Origin: Streptomyces inusitatus
Lineage (GTDB): Bacteria; Actinomycetota; Actinomycetes; Streptomycetales; Streptomycetaceae
Direction of reading: 5' to 3'
NCBI RefSeq assembly: GCF_014651115.1
Contig: NZ_BMWG01000007.1
Location: 1-64,000 of the forward strand
DNA: 64,000 bases
The position numbers and the translations under genes were made by a program. This document shows, piece by piece, positions 16,669 to 25,080 of the stretch. The notes under the pieces are model-generated. The model was given only the letters and a program-made list of their open reading frames with translations. It searched no databases and was not told the DNA's origin. Position 1 is the stretch's first letter. Each line of letters starts with the position of its first letter.

Positions 16669-17451
16669 ATGGACGCTTCTCCCCACCGAAAGGCGAGCCT
16701 CTCCATGCACTCTCGTACTCTCGCGCTCTCCGCGGCCCTCGGCGTGGCCGTCGTCCCCGGAGCGGCCCCGCCCGCCGGGGCCGAAGGCGTCCAGCAGGTC
16801 CTGGTGCCGAGGGCGCACGGCGTGTCGGGGTCGTACGGCGTACTCGGGTCCTACGGCGTACGGGGGGACACGGCCGGGGCGGCCGAGCTGCTGGACAGGG
16901 TGAAGGAGTGCGCCCAGATCTCCCGGGGCGCGTACCACGAGGACGCGAACGCCCCGGCGGACGTGCCGGTCTGCGAGAAGAAGGGCGCGGTCTTCTGGAA
17001 GGCCGACATGGACATCGACTGCGACGGGCAGCGCACCGAGCGGTGCAACGCCACGACCGATCCCCACTTCCTCGCGCAGACCGCCTTCCGGCAGTCCGAC
17101 GGGCGACCGCTCAACGCGGAGAAGCTGCCCTTCGTGGTGGTGCCGGGGGCCGGTGATCTCTGGAAGCCCTCCGCGTCGGGCATCGGGGGCGGGGGAGTGG
17201 TCGCCGTCATCCACGGGGGCCGGGTCCGGTACGGAGTCGTCGGGGACACCGGGCCCACGCGGATCATCGGCGAGGCGTCCTACGCCATGGCGCGGTCGCT
17301 CGGTGTCGACCCGGACCCCCGGACGGGCGGCGTCGACTCAGGGGTCACCTACATTCTCTTCAAGGACTCCCGGGTGGACCCGATCGAGGACCACGGCGCG
17401 GCGGTGACCCTCGGGGAGTCGCTGGCCAGGAAATTCCTCAAGGAGAACTGA
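16669..17451 (+). CDS. Secreted chitosanase, glycoside hydrolase family 75
   Basis: 260 residues. A signal peptide ends near PPAGAEG. A Gly/Ser/Tyr-rich short repeat (GSYGVLGSYGVRG) precedes the catalytic domain. GH75 signatures are clear: DMDIDCDGQRT, LPFVVVPG, VVAVIHGGRVRYGVVGDTGP and IIGEASYAMARSLG. Asp193 and Glu202, nine residues apart, match the catalytic pair known in fungal GH75 enzymes. It would cleave chitosan outside the cell. The start is uncertain: ATG 16669 has GGAG five bases upstream, and ATG 16705 gives a more usual signal peptide. Confidence 0.88.
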   Translation: MDASPHRKASLSMHSRTLALSAALGVAVVPGAAPPAGAEGVQQVLVPRAHGVSGSYGVLGSYGVRGDTAGAAELLDRVKECAQISRGAYHEDANAPADVPVCEKKGAVFWKADMDIDCDGQRTERCNATTDPHFLAQTAFRQSDGRPLNAEKLPFVVVPGAGDLWKPSASGIGGGGVVAVIHGGRVRYGVVGDTGPTRIIGEASYAMARSLGVDPDPRTGGVDSGVTYILFKDSRVDPIEDHGAAVTLGESLARKFLKEN

Positions 17452-17516
17452 GGCGCCCCGCCCGGGGCCGGGCCGGTCCCGGCGGGGGGACCCGAGCGCG
17501 GTCCTGTGCGTCCCGG

Positions 17517-18284
17517 TCAGAGCGCGGTCAGCACACGCGGCCCCTCGTCGGTGATCGCCACGGTGTGCTCGGAGTGGGAGGCGCGGCTGCCGTCGATCGT
17601 GCGCATGGTCCAGCCGTCCCGGGCCGTGTAGTGGTCGTCCGAGCCGCCGGCGATCACCATCGGCTCGATGGCCAGCACCATGCCGCGCCGCAGGGGCATG
17701 CCCCGGCCGGCCCGGCCCTCATTGGGCACGCCCGGGTCCTCGTGCATCTGCCGGCCCACGCCATGGCCCCCGAAGCCGTCCGGTATGCCGACGCCCGCGG
17801 TGCGGCACACCCGGCCGATCGCATGGGCGATGTCGCCGATGCGATTGCCGACCCTGGCGGCCGCGATGCCCGCCGCCAGGGCCTCCTCGCCCACCTCGAT
17901 CAGCCGGCTGTCCTCGGGGCGGGCCCGGCCGACCGTGAAGCTGACGGCGGCGTCGCCCGCCCAGCCGTCCAGGATCGCGCCGCAGTCGACGCTGACCAGA
18001 TCGCCGTCGCGCAGCGGCCGGGCGTCCGGGATGCCGTGCACGATCGCGTCATTGACCGAGACGCACAGGACCGCGGGGAAGGGCACCGGGGCCCACTCGG
18101 GGTGATAGCCGAGGAAGGGCGAGCGGGCCCCGGCCTCCCGCAGCACCTCGCGAGCCACCCGGTCCAGCTCCAGCGGGCTGACGCCGACCGCCGCCGCCTC
18201 GCGCGCGGCCGTCAGCGCCTGGGCCACCACGCGGCCGGACGCACGCATCGCCTCGATCGAGGCGTCTGTCTTGATCTCCACCAT
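17517..18284 (-). CDS. map: Methionine aminopeptidase, type I (probable second copy)
   Basis: 255 residues with all MetAP metal-site motifs: VSVDCGAILDGWAGDAAVSF (two Asp), FGGHGVGRQMHEDP (His), MVLAIEPMV (Glu) and SEHTVAI (Glu). It removes the initiator Met from nascent proteins. The Streptomyces housekeeping map is normally in the ribosomal secY-adk operon, so this is likely an extra copy. TATAGT seven bases before the ATG and no ribosome site suggest a leaderless mRNA. It is divergent from a small XRE regulator with nested inverted repeats between them. Confidence 0.92.
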   Translation of the reverse strand: MVEIKTDASIEAMRASGRVVAQALTAAREAAAVGVSPLELDRVAREVLREAGARSPFLGYHPEWAPVPFPAVLCVSVNDAIVHGIPDARPLRDGDLVSVDCGAILDGWAGDAAVSFTVGRARPEDSRLIEVGEEALAAGIAAARVGNRIGDIAHAIGRVCRTAGVGIPDGFGGHGVGRQMHEDPGVPNEGRAGRGMPLRRGMVLAIEPMVIAGGSDDHYTARDGWTMRTIDGSRASHSEHTVAITDEGPRVLTAL

Positions 18285-18291
18285 GCCAATT

Positions 18292-18346
18292 ACTATACCG
18301 GTCGAGGCGTTATTCTCATACCGGCTCGACCGGCATTAGAATAACG
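18292..18346. promoter_or_regulatory. Divergent promoters and nested inverted repeats between map and the XRE regulator
   Basis: CCGGTCGAG (18298-18306) pairs with CTCGACCGG (18325-18333), and CGTTATTCT (18308-18316) pairs with AGAATAACG (18338-18346). Both are perfect 9-bp arms and they interleave. Putative -10 boxes are TATAGT on the minus strand (18292-18297, for map) and TAGAAT (18337-18342, for the regulator). Both starts sit 6-7 bases past the -10, so both mRNAs look leaderless. The repeat arms overlap both promoters, as expected of an operator. Confidence 0.65.
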
Positions 18347-18348
18347 GC

Positions 18349-18603
18349 ATGGTCCGTACCCCCCTCACCCCGGAAGAGCGCGAACGCGGCGAGCGGCTCG
18401 GCCGCCTCCTGCGTACCGCGCGCGGCGAACGCAGCATGGTGGAGGTCGCGGCGGCGGCCGGACTCTCCGCCGAGACCCTGCGCAAGATCGAGACCGGCCG
18501 CGCCCCGACGCCCGCCTTCTTCACCGTCGCCGCCCTCGCCACCGCCCTCGAACTGTCCATGGACGACCTCATGACCCGCTGCGCGCCCACACCCGCTATC
18601 TGA
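18349..18603 (+). CDS. Small XRE-family helix-turn-helix regulator
   Basis: 84 residues, nearly all HTH. LGRLLRTARGERSMVEVAAAAGLSAETLRKIETGRAPTPAFFTVAALATALELSMDDL is the standard five-helix XRE/Cro fold. It is divergent from map and likely represses both promoters through the inverted repeats between them. It lacks any ligand domain, so control could be by stability or by a partner protein. Confidence 0.88.
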   Translation: MVRTPLTPEERERGERLGRLLRTARGERSMVEVAAAAGLSAETLRKIETGRAPTPAFFTVAALATALELSMDDLMTRCAPTPAI

Positions 18604-18661
18604 CCCGACCGGAGTGGGCGTTCACTCTCCCCGCACCGGCCCGACGGCGTACCCTCGCACC

Positions 18662-19060
18662 GTGACCGCCGAGGGATTCGCCGCCGCCAGGTACATCAGC
18701 CTGACCACCTTCCGCAAGAACGGGACGGGAGTCGCCACCCCCGTCTGGTTCGTCCAGGACGGCGGCAAGCTCCACGTCCTGACCAACCGCGAGTCCTGGA
18801 AGGTGAAGCGGCTGCGCAACGACGCCCGCGTCACCGTGACCGTGTGCGACGCACGCGGCAGGATCGCCGACGGCGCGCTGAGCGCGGGCGGCACCGCCGA
18901 GCTGTTCGACGACCTCGGCGACACGCGCAAGCTGCTGGCCCGCAAATACAGCTGGCAGTTCTGGCTGATGGACCGGCCGGCCGCGCTCGTCCGCCGGGGA
19001 AAACGGCCCCAGACCGGCATCGCGGTGACTCTCTCCCCGAACAATGAGAACGGCTTGTAA
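18662..19060 (+). CDS. PPOX-class F420/flavin-dependent oxidoreductase
   Basis: 132 residues from GTG at 18662; TACCCT six bases upstream indicates a leaderless start. The split-barrel FMN/F420-binding fold of the pyridoxamine-phosphate-oxidase-like family is seen in RYISLTTFRKNGTGVATPVWFVQDGGKLHVLTNRESWKVKRLRND. The substrate is unknown. Confidence 0.85.
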   Translation: MTAEGFAAARYISLTTFRKNGTGVATPVWFVQDGGKLHVLTNRESWKVKRLRNDARVTVTVCDARGRIADGALSAGGTAELFDDLGDTRKLLARKYSWQFWLMDRPAALVRRGKRPQTGIAVTLSPNNENGL

Positions 19061-19141
19061 CAGCGCGCACCCACGGCCGTCACACGGCCGGGGTTCGATG
19101 CCAGCGGATTCCCCGGACATCTCCGGACAGGAGCGGCGGCG

Positions 19142-20611
19142 ATGGCGGTCAACCAACTCCCCTCGGAACGCGATGCCCTCGCACAGTACCTGCGAGGACT
19201 GACCGCGCTCCTCGACCAGGACACCGGCTGGTACGCCGTCTTCCGGCAGCGCGACCCCGAAGGGGTGCGGGAGTGCCTGGAAGGCGTCGAAGTCCCCCCG
19301 TGGGACGTGGTCGAGGCCCTGCTGCACGACCTCGCGGCGGCCCGCGGCGCGGGGATCGCGGCACGCGAGGAGCCCCGGGCGCGCCGGCTGCACACATCCG
19401 CCGCCGCCGCGTACGACCGCCGCCCCGGCGGCCGGGAGGCCCTGGCCGAACGCGTGGAGCTGATGCGCCAGGAGCTGATCCGCTCCACGCTCCGCGCCGA
19501 GGAACTGGTCCGCAGACGGACCGCCGAACCGGCGGGCCCGGCCGCCGCCCGGCTCGACCACGAGCTGGAGTGGACCCGGGACGACCAGGCCAGGGCCACC
19601 GCCAGACTGGCCGAACTCCGCTCCCGGCTCACCTCCCTGACCACCGTGCCGCCACCGCGCCCCGGGGAGAGCGACAGCGCCCCCGGCGAGGGCTGGTTCG
19701 GCCCCGGCCGCGAACGGGAGAGCGGCGAGCCCGCCCCCCGCGCCCCCCGCCCCGCCGACCCCCACCCGGCCGACCCTCGCGCCCCCCGCCCCGACCTGCC
19801 CCACCCGCGCCCCTTCGGCCCGCCCCCCGAGCCCGGGCCCACCGCGCCCGCCGAGGCCGCGCCCGCCGAGGCCGCGTCCGGCCGGGCCCACCGCCGCGGC
19901 CTGCTGAGAGGCGCGCGGTTCGCGGGCGCGGCCCACTCCGGAGACACCCCCGACACCGCGACCGGCGGCGGACCCCTCCCGCAGCCGCAGGCCCCCGCCC
20001 CGCCCCCGCGCGGCGCGCGCCACGGCACCGCCGCCGCCGAAACCGCCGTACCGGCCGCCGAGGCCCCCGCCGGCCCCGGCCACGCCGCCGACACCGCGCG
20101 CGAGGTCGTGCGCACCCTCTCCCGGCTGCGCACCGCCGAGCGCGGCGGGGAGGCGCACGCCGTGCTCTGCGAGGCCGCGGTGCTCCCCGCCGCCTGGCTG
20201 CCGGTCCTCGCCGGGGAACTCCACCGCGCCGGGCTCGACGCCGACTGGACCACCCTGCTGTGGGAGGCCGCCTCCCAGCCCCTGCCCCGGGTCGCGGCCA
20301 TCGCCGGAGCGCTCGCCGCCGAAGGACGCGAGAGCGACGGCGAACGGCTGCTCCGACAGGGCGTCGCCCGTCCCGTCGAGGAGATCGCCCGGGCCGCCCT
20401 CGAACTCGCCGACCAGGGACGCCTCCCCGAGGCCCACGCCCTCCTCACCGCCTGCGTACAGCTGCACCCCGCCGCCGAAGCGGCCCGAATCGCCGCCGAC
20501 GCCCCCCAGCGCCTCGTACCCCTGCTGCTCAAGGCGGCCCGCGCCCAGTCCCGCTCCCACGAACACCGGCTCGTCCACGCCCTGCGCGTCGCGGGCCATC
20601 TCGCCACCTGA
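19142..20611 (+). CDS. Large uncharacterised Streptomyces protein with Pro/Ala-rich middle
   Basis: 489 residues; GGAGCGGCG precedes the ATG. Residues 1-165 are helical with a conserved-looking opening (QLPSERDALAQYLRGL, DTGWYAVFRQRDPEGVRECLEG) and a coiled-coil-like stretch. Residues ~166-320 are low-complexity Pro/Ala/Arg. Residues ~325-489 are a helical-repeat domain (AREVVRTLSRLRTAERGGEAHAVLCEAA, then HEAT/TPR-like Ala/Leu helices). There is no catalytic motif and no membrane segment. It may be a scaffold. Confidence 0.75.
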   Translation: MAVNQLPSERDALAQYLRGLTALLDQDTGWYAVFRQRDPEGVRECLEGVEVPPWDVVEALLHDLAAARGAGIAAREEPRARRLHTSAAAAYDRRPGGREALAERVELMRQELIRSTLRAEELVRRRTAEPAGPAAARLDHELEWTRDDQARATARLAELRSRLTSLTTVPPPRPGESDSAPGEGWFGPGRERESGEPAPRAPRPADPHPADPRAPRPDLPHPRPFGPPPEPGPTAPAEAAPAEAASGRAHRRGLLRGARFAGAAHSGDTPDTATGGGPLPQPQAPAPPPRGARHGTAAAETAVPAAEAPAGPGHAADTAREVVRTLSRLRTAERGGEAHAVLCEAAVLPAAWLPVLAGELHRAGLDADWTTLLWEAASQPLPRVAAIAGALAAEGRESDGERLLRQGVARPVEEIARAALELADQGRLPEAHALLTACVQLHPAAEAARIAADAPQRLVPLLLKAARAQSRSHEHRLVHALRVAGHLAT

Positions 20612-20776
20612 ACCGCACGGCACCGCACCGTGCCCGCCGGCCGGGTGAATCGAGATCGACCGCGCCGGTTCACGGCGATGGCCTTGCCCCTGTGTGTGAC
20701 GGGGCTTACGTTCTCCCTCTACGCACCGCGTCCACCCGCGTAGAGGCTCGCTGACGCCCGGCCGAAGGAGCAGCTC

Positions 20777-21619
20777 ATGGCCCAAGTCGTACGCGCCGCC
20801 CTCGTCCAGGCGACCTGGACCGGCGACACCGAATCCATGATCGCCAAGCATGAGGCACACGCTCGTGAGGCCGCCCGCCGGGGCGCCGGGATCATCGGAT
20901 TCCAGGAGGTCTTCAACGCGCCCTACTTCTGCCAGGTCCAGGACCCCGAGCACTACCGCTGGGCCGAGGCCGTCCCGGACGGCCCCACCGTCCGCCGGAT
21001 GAGTGAACTCGCCAGGGAGACGGGGATGGTGGTCGTGGTCCCGGTCTTCGAGATCGAGGCCCCGGGCCACTACTACAACACCGCCGCCGTGATCGACGCC
21101 GACGGCTCGTATCTCGGCAAGTACCGCAAGCACCACATTCCCCAGGTCAAGGGCTTCTGGGAGAAGTTCTACTTCAGGCCGGGAAACGCCGGCTGGCCCG
21201 TCTTCGACACCGCCGCCGGCAAGGTCGGCGTCTACATCTGCTACGACCGCCACTTCCCGGAGGGCTGGCGTCAGCTGGGTCTGGAGGGCGCCCAGCTGGT
21301 CTACAACCCGTCCGCCACCTCACGCGGCCTCTCCGCCCATCTCTGGCAGCTCGAACAGCCGGCCGCCGCCGTCGCCAACGAGTACTTCGTCGCCGCCATC
21401 AACCGCGTCGGCCGGGAGGAGTACGGCGACAACGACTTCTACGGCACCAGCTACTTCGTCGACCCCCGGGGCCGGTTCGTCGGCGACGTCGCGAGCGACA
21501 AGGACGAGGAGCTGCTCGTACGCGATCTGGACTTCGGCCTCATCGACACCGTGCGGCAGCAGTGGGCGTTCTACCGGGACCGACGGCCCGACGCCTATCA
21601 GGGGCTGGTGCGGCCATGA
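20777..21619 (+). CDS. Beta-ureidopropionase (nitrilase superfamily)
   Basis: 280 residues; AAGGAG precedes the ATG. The Glu-Lys-Cys triad is Glu44 (GFQEVF), Lys118 (GKYRKHHIP) and Cys155 (YICYDRHFPE). The HHIPQVKGFWEKFYFRPGN motif is typical of N-carbamoyl-beta-alanine amidohydrolases. It would release beta-alanine, CO2 and ammonia from N-carbamoyl-beta-alanine, the last step of reductive pyrimidine breakdown. The aminotransferase start overlaps its stop (ATGA) and dihydropyrimidinase follows, which supports this substrate. Confidence 0.9.
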   Translation: MAQVVRAALVQATWTGDTESMIAKHEAHAREAARRGAGIIGFQEVFNAPYFCQVQDPEHYRWAEAVPDGPTVRRMSELARETGMVVVVPVFEIEAPGHYYNTAAVIDADGSYLGKYRKHHIPQVKGFWEKFYFRPGNAGWPVFDTAAGKVGVYICYDRHFPEGWRQLGLEGAQLVYNPSATSRGLSAHLWQLEQPAAAVANEYFVAAINRVGREEYGDNDFYGTSYFVDPRGRFVGDVASDKDEELLVRDLDFGLIDTVRQQWAFYRDRRPDAYQGLVRP

Positions 21620-22893
21620 GCCTCTTCGAGCGGCACCGGGCCGTCATCCCCGACTGGGTGGCGCTCTACTACCGCAGCCCCATCGAGATCACCCACGGCG
21701 AGGGCCGCCGGGTGTGGGACGCGGACGGCAACCGCTACCTCGACTTCTTCGGCGGGATCCTCACCACCATGACCGCCCACGCCCTCCCCGAGGTCACCAG
21801 GGCGGTCACCGAGCAGGCGGGCCGGATCCTGCACTCCTCCACGCTCTACCTCAACCGCCCGATGGTGGAACTCGCCGAACGGATCGCCGCCCTCTCCGGC
21901 ATCCCCGACGCCCGGGTCTTCTTCACTGCCTCCGGCACCGAGGCCAATGACACCGCCCTCCTCCTCGCCACCGCCCACCGCCGCTCCCCCCAGGTGCTGG
22001 CGATGCGCAACAGCTACCACGGCCGTTCCTTCTCCGCCGTCGGCATCACCGGCAACCGCGCCTGGTCGCCCACCGGCCTCTCCCCGCTCCAGACGCTGTA
22101 TGTGCACGGCGGCGTCCGCACCCGGGGTCCCTTCGCCGGGCTCTCCGACGCCGAATTCATCGCGGCGTGCGTCGCCGACCTGGAGGATCTCCTCGGCCAC
22201 ACCCGCGAGGTCGCGGCCCTGATCGCCGAACCGGTCCAGGGCGTGGGCGGGTTCACCTCACCGCCCGACGGCCTCTACGCCGCCTTCCGCGAAGTCCTGG
22301 ACCGGCACGGCGTCCTGTGGATCTCCGACGAGGTGCAGACCGGCTGGGGGCGCACCGGCGACCACTTCTGGGGCTGGCAGGCCCATGCCGGAAACGGCCC
22401 GCCGGACATCCTCACCTTCGCCAAAGGCATCGGCAACGGCATGTCCGTCGGCGGTGTGGTCGCCCGCGCCGAGATCATGAACGGCCTCGACGCCAACTCC
22501 ATCTCCACCTTCGGCGGCTCGCCCATCACCATGGCCGCCGGCCTCGCCAACCTCTCCCATCTGCTGGAGAACGACCTCCAGGGCAATGCCCGCCGGGTCG
22601 GCGGACTGCTCATCGAGCGGCTGAGGGCGATCGCCGCGACCGTGCCCGCCGTACGGGAGGTCCGCGGCCGAGGACTGATGATCGGCGTCGAGCTGGTCCG
22701 CCCCGGCACCGACGAGGCCCACCCCGAGGCCGCGGCGGCCGTCCTGGAAGCCGCCCGCGAGGGCGGCCTCCTCATCGGCAAGGGCGGCGGCCACGACACC
22801 AGCGTCCTGCGCATCGCGCCCCCGCTCAGCCTCACCGTCGCCGAGGCCGAGGAGGGCGCCGAGATCCTGGCCGGGGCGCTGCGCCGGGCCTGA
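21616..22893 (+). CDS. Class III aminotransferase, probably beta-alanine/GABA-type
   Basis: 425 residues, translationally coupled to the ureidopropionase. It is a fold-type I PLP enzyme: GTEAND, SYHGRSF, EPVQGVGGF, WISDEVQTGWGRTG and the PLP lysine Lys270 in TFAKGIGNG. It resembles mammalian AGT2-like and bacterial beta-alanine transaminases. In this operon it probably turns beta-alanine or 3-aminoisobutyrate into the semialdehyde. Confidence 0.88.
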   Translation: MSLFERHRAVIPDWVALYYRSPIEITHGEGRRVWDADGNRYLDFFGGILTTMTAHALPEVTRAVTEQAGRILHSSTLYLNRPMVELAERIAALSGIPDARVFFTASGTEANDTALLLATAHRRSPQVLAMRNSYHGRSFSAVGITGNRAWSPTGLSPLQTLYVHGGVRTRGPFAGLSDAEFIAACVADLEDLLGHTREVAALIAEPVQGVGGFTSPPDGLYAAFREVLDRHGVLWISDEVQTGWGRTGDHFWGWQAHAGNGPPDILTFAKGIGNGMSVGGVVARAEIMNGLDANSISTFGGSPITMAAGLANLSHLLENDLQGNARRVGGLLIERLRAIAATVPAVREVRGRGLMIGVELVRPGTDEAHPEAAAAVLEAAREGGLLIGKGGGHDTSVLRIAPPLSLTVAEAEEGAEILAGALRRA

Positions 22894-22910
22894 GCCGCAC
22901 TCAGACAATC

Positions 22911-22966
22911 CCGTACCCGTACCCGTACCCGCCTCCGTACCCCTGTACCTCCGTACCCCCGTACCC
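22911..22966. repeat. CCGTAC simple-sequence repeat
   Basis: Three exact tandem CCGTAC units are followed by interrupted copies (CCTCCGTAC, CTGTAC, CTCCGTAC, CCCCGTAC) in the 90-bp gap between the aminotransferase and dihydropyrimidinase genes. It is probably slipped-strand expansion. Confidence 0.7.
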
Positions 22967-22983
22967 GAGGGAGCGCACCGCCC

Positions 22984-24390
22984 ATGAGCAGCATCCGCAC
23001 CCTGGTCCGCGGTGGTCTGGTGATCACGGCGACGGACGAGATCCACGCCGATGTGCTGATCGAGAACGGCAGGGTCGCCGCGCTCGCCGCACACGGCTCG
23101 GAGGTCGCGAACGCCTGGACCGCCGAACATGTCATCGACGCCTCGCGGAAGTATGTGATCCCCGGCGGGGTCGACGCCCACACCCATATGGAGATGCCCT
23201 TCGGCGGCACCTTCTCCTCCGACACCTTCGAGACCGGGACCAGGGCGGCGGCCTGGGGCGGCACCACGACCATCATCGATTTCGCCATTCAGCCCAAGGG
23301 GGGCACTCTCGGCGAAGGGCTCGAAGCGTGGCACGGGAAGGCGGACGGGAAGTGCTCGGTCGACTACGCGTTCCACATGATCATGTCCGATGTGAACGCG
23401 TCCTCGCTCAGGGAAATGGACCGACTGGTCTCGGGCGGAGTCAGCTCTTTCAAGCTCTTCACCGCGTATCCGGGGGTATTCCTCTCCGACGACGGCCAGA
23501 TCCTCCGGGCCATGCAGCGCGCCGGATCGAACGGCGGTCTGGTGATGACGCACGCGGAGAACGGCCTCGCCATCGATGTGCTGGTGGAGCAGGCGCTGGC
23601 CCGAGGTGAGACGGATCCCCGCTACCACGGGGAAGTCCGCAGGGCGCTCCTGGAGGCGGAGGCGACGCATCGGGTCATCACCTTGAGCCGGGTCGCGGGC
23701 GCCCCTCTCTATGTGGTGCATGTGTCGGCGCGGGAAGCCCTCGCCGAATTGACGCGGGCCCGGGACGAGGGTCTCCCCGTTTTCGGCGAGACCTGTCCGC
23801 AGTATCTGTTTCTGTCGACCGAGAATCTGGCGGAACCCGGCTTCGAGGGCGCCAAGTATGTGTGCAGCACTCCGGTGCGCCCGAAGGAGCACCAGGCGGC
23901 CTTGTGGCGAGGGCTGAGGACGGACGACCTCCAGGTGGTCTCCACGGACCACTGCCCCTTCTGCTTCACGGGCCAGAAGGAGATGGGTCTCGGCGACTTC
24001 TCCCGGATCCCGAACGGCATGCCGGGGGTGGAGAACCGTATGGATCTGCTCCACCAGGCCGTGGTGGACGGGCACATCGGCCGCCGCCGCTGGATCGAGA
24101 TCGCCTGCGCGTCACCGGCCCGGATGTTCGGCCTGTACCCGCAGAAGGGGACGATCGCCCCGGGGTCCGACGCCGACATCGTCGTCTACGACCCCCACGC
24201 GGAGCAGATCATGTCCGCCGGTACGCATCATATGAATGTCGACTACTCCGCCTACGAGGGCAGGCGGGTGACCGGGCGGGTGGATACGGTGCTCTCGCGC
24301 GGCGTCCCGGTGATCCGGGACCGGGAGTACGTGGGACACCCGGGCCACGGCGGCTATCTGCCGCGCGGACTCTGCCAGTACGCGAGCTGA
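22984..24390 (+). CDS. Dihydropyrimidinase (D-hydantoinase)
   Basis: 468 residues. Metal-binding HxH is His66/His68 (DAHTHMEM), and the probable carboxylated lysine is Lys157 in SSFKLF. Further sites are MTHAENG, VVHVSAREAL and STDHCPF. It opens dihydrouracil or dihydrothymine to the N-carbamoyl acid, the step before the ureidopropionase encoded two genes upstream. GAGGGAG lies upstream of the ATG. A dihydropyrimidine dehydrogenase gene is not in this cluster. Confidence 0.93.
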   Translation: MSSIRTLVRGGLVITATDEIHADVLIENGRVAALAAHGSEVANAWTAEHVIDASRKYVIPGGVDAHTHMEMPFGGTFSSDTFETGTRAAAWGGTTTIIDFAIQPKGGTLGEGLEAWHGKADGKCSVDYAFHMIMSDVNASSLREMDRLVSGGVSSFKLFTAYPGVFLSDDGQILRAMQRAGSNGGLVMTHAENGLAIDVLVEQALARGETDPRYHGEVRRALLEAEATHRVITLSRVAGAPLYVVHVSAREALAELTRARDEGLPVFGETCPQYLFLSTENLAEPGFEGAKYVCSTPVRPKEHQAALWRGLRTDDLQVVSTDHCPFCFTGQKEMGLGDFSRIPNGMPGVENRMDLLHQAVVDGHIGRRRWIEIACASPARMFGLYPQKGTIAPGSDADIVVYDPHAEQIMSAGTHHMNVDYSAYEGRRVTGRVDTVLSRGVPVIRDREYVGHPGHGGYLPRGLCQYAS

Positions 24391-24404
24391 GATCCCCGGC
24401 GGCC

Positions 24405-24626
24405 TCACCCGGGCGGTCGGGCCGGGTCGGAGCGTGCGAGCAGGCCGCGCGCGGCGGCCAGGGCCTTCGACTCCTCGTGGGTCCCGGTCAGTACGCAGAG
24501 GGTGTAGACGATGCCCTCCATCCGGGGGTGGATCGAGGAACTCGTGTGGCGCACGCCGTGGCTTCTCAGCGTGTCGTAGCGGTTCACCAGCTCGCGCACG
24601 ACCCCGGGGTCGGCCTTCGGCGCCAT
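24405..24626 (-). CDS. Small DUF5133-like protein
   Basis: 73 residues from ATG at 24626 with GGAGGG six bases upstream. VVRELVNRYDTLRS...RRMEGIVYTLCVLTGT.... AALAAARGLL is the pattern I recall for DUF5133, a small helical protein family of streptomycetes of unknown role. Residues 43-54 (MEGIVYTLCVLTG) are the best-conserved part. It is convergent with dihydropyrimidinase. Confidence 0.75.
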   Translation of the reverse strand: MAPKADPGVVRELVNRYDTLRSHGVRHTSSSIHPRMEGIVYTLCVLTGTHEESKALAAARGLLARSDPARPPG

Positions 24627-25080
24627 CGGCCCTCCTTCGGCCCGGTCCGTCCGAGGCCGTCTCTCCCGATGGTGCCGCGCCGGACCGGGACCCGCCACCG
24701 CGGGCGGGCTCATTTCTTTCACGGAAAACCGGGAATGGGATCGCGACGGGGTGGGGAACATTCGACGGATGGACGCCTCGCCATGGCACACTTCTGCTAA
24801 ATCGGGCCCGTGGGCCGCCCGGGCCGGCCGCATATCCTTTCTTTTCGAATCCATTTTCGCGATGTAAATAAATTCCGCAAAATGGATTCTTTTATTTTAT
24901 TCTCATTTTACTTATGGTCCACCTCTTTTCTTCCGCCCTCTCCGTGAATATCGTGCCCTGGAAGATTTGACGTGGCAGCGACAAGAATTCTCCTGACGGG
25001 AGACCATCCGCAGCCGGGGGCCCCTGTGCCGCCCTGTGTGCGGATTGTCGTGCTGCGCGGATCCGTGAAAGGAGATGGAA
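24627..25080. other. AT-rich intergenic island with a long inverted repeat
   Basis: No credible gene lies in these 454 bp. From about 24830 to 24975 the sequence is strikingly A/T-rich for this genome. GAATCCATTTT (24847-24857) and AAAATGGATTC (24879-24889) form a perfect 11-bp inverted repeat around a 21-nt loop, followed by TTTTATTTTAT. It may be a terminator, or an operator/promoter region for the HAD phosphatase at 25081. Confidence 0.6.

Noticed and set aside
18596-21253. Long minus-strand frame
   Set aside because: It is the antisense shadow of the PPOX, 489-aa and ureidopropionase genes, with no recognisable domain.
22911-22966. CCGTAC repeat as a possible CRISPR or iteron array
   Set aside because: Units are 6 bp with irregular breaks and no spacers; it is a simple-sequence repeat in a short intergenic gap.
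24914-24970. 18-codon open frame in the AT-rich island
   Set aside because: There is no ribosome site, no run of regulatory codons and no pairing structure linked to it; length is within chance.
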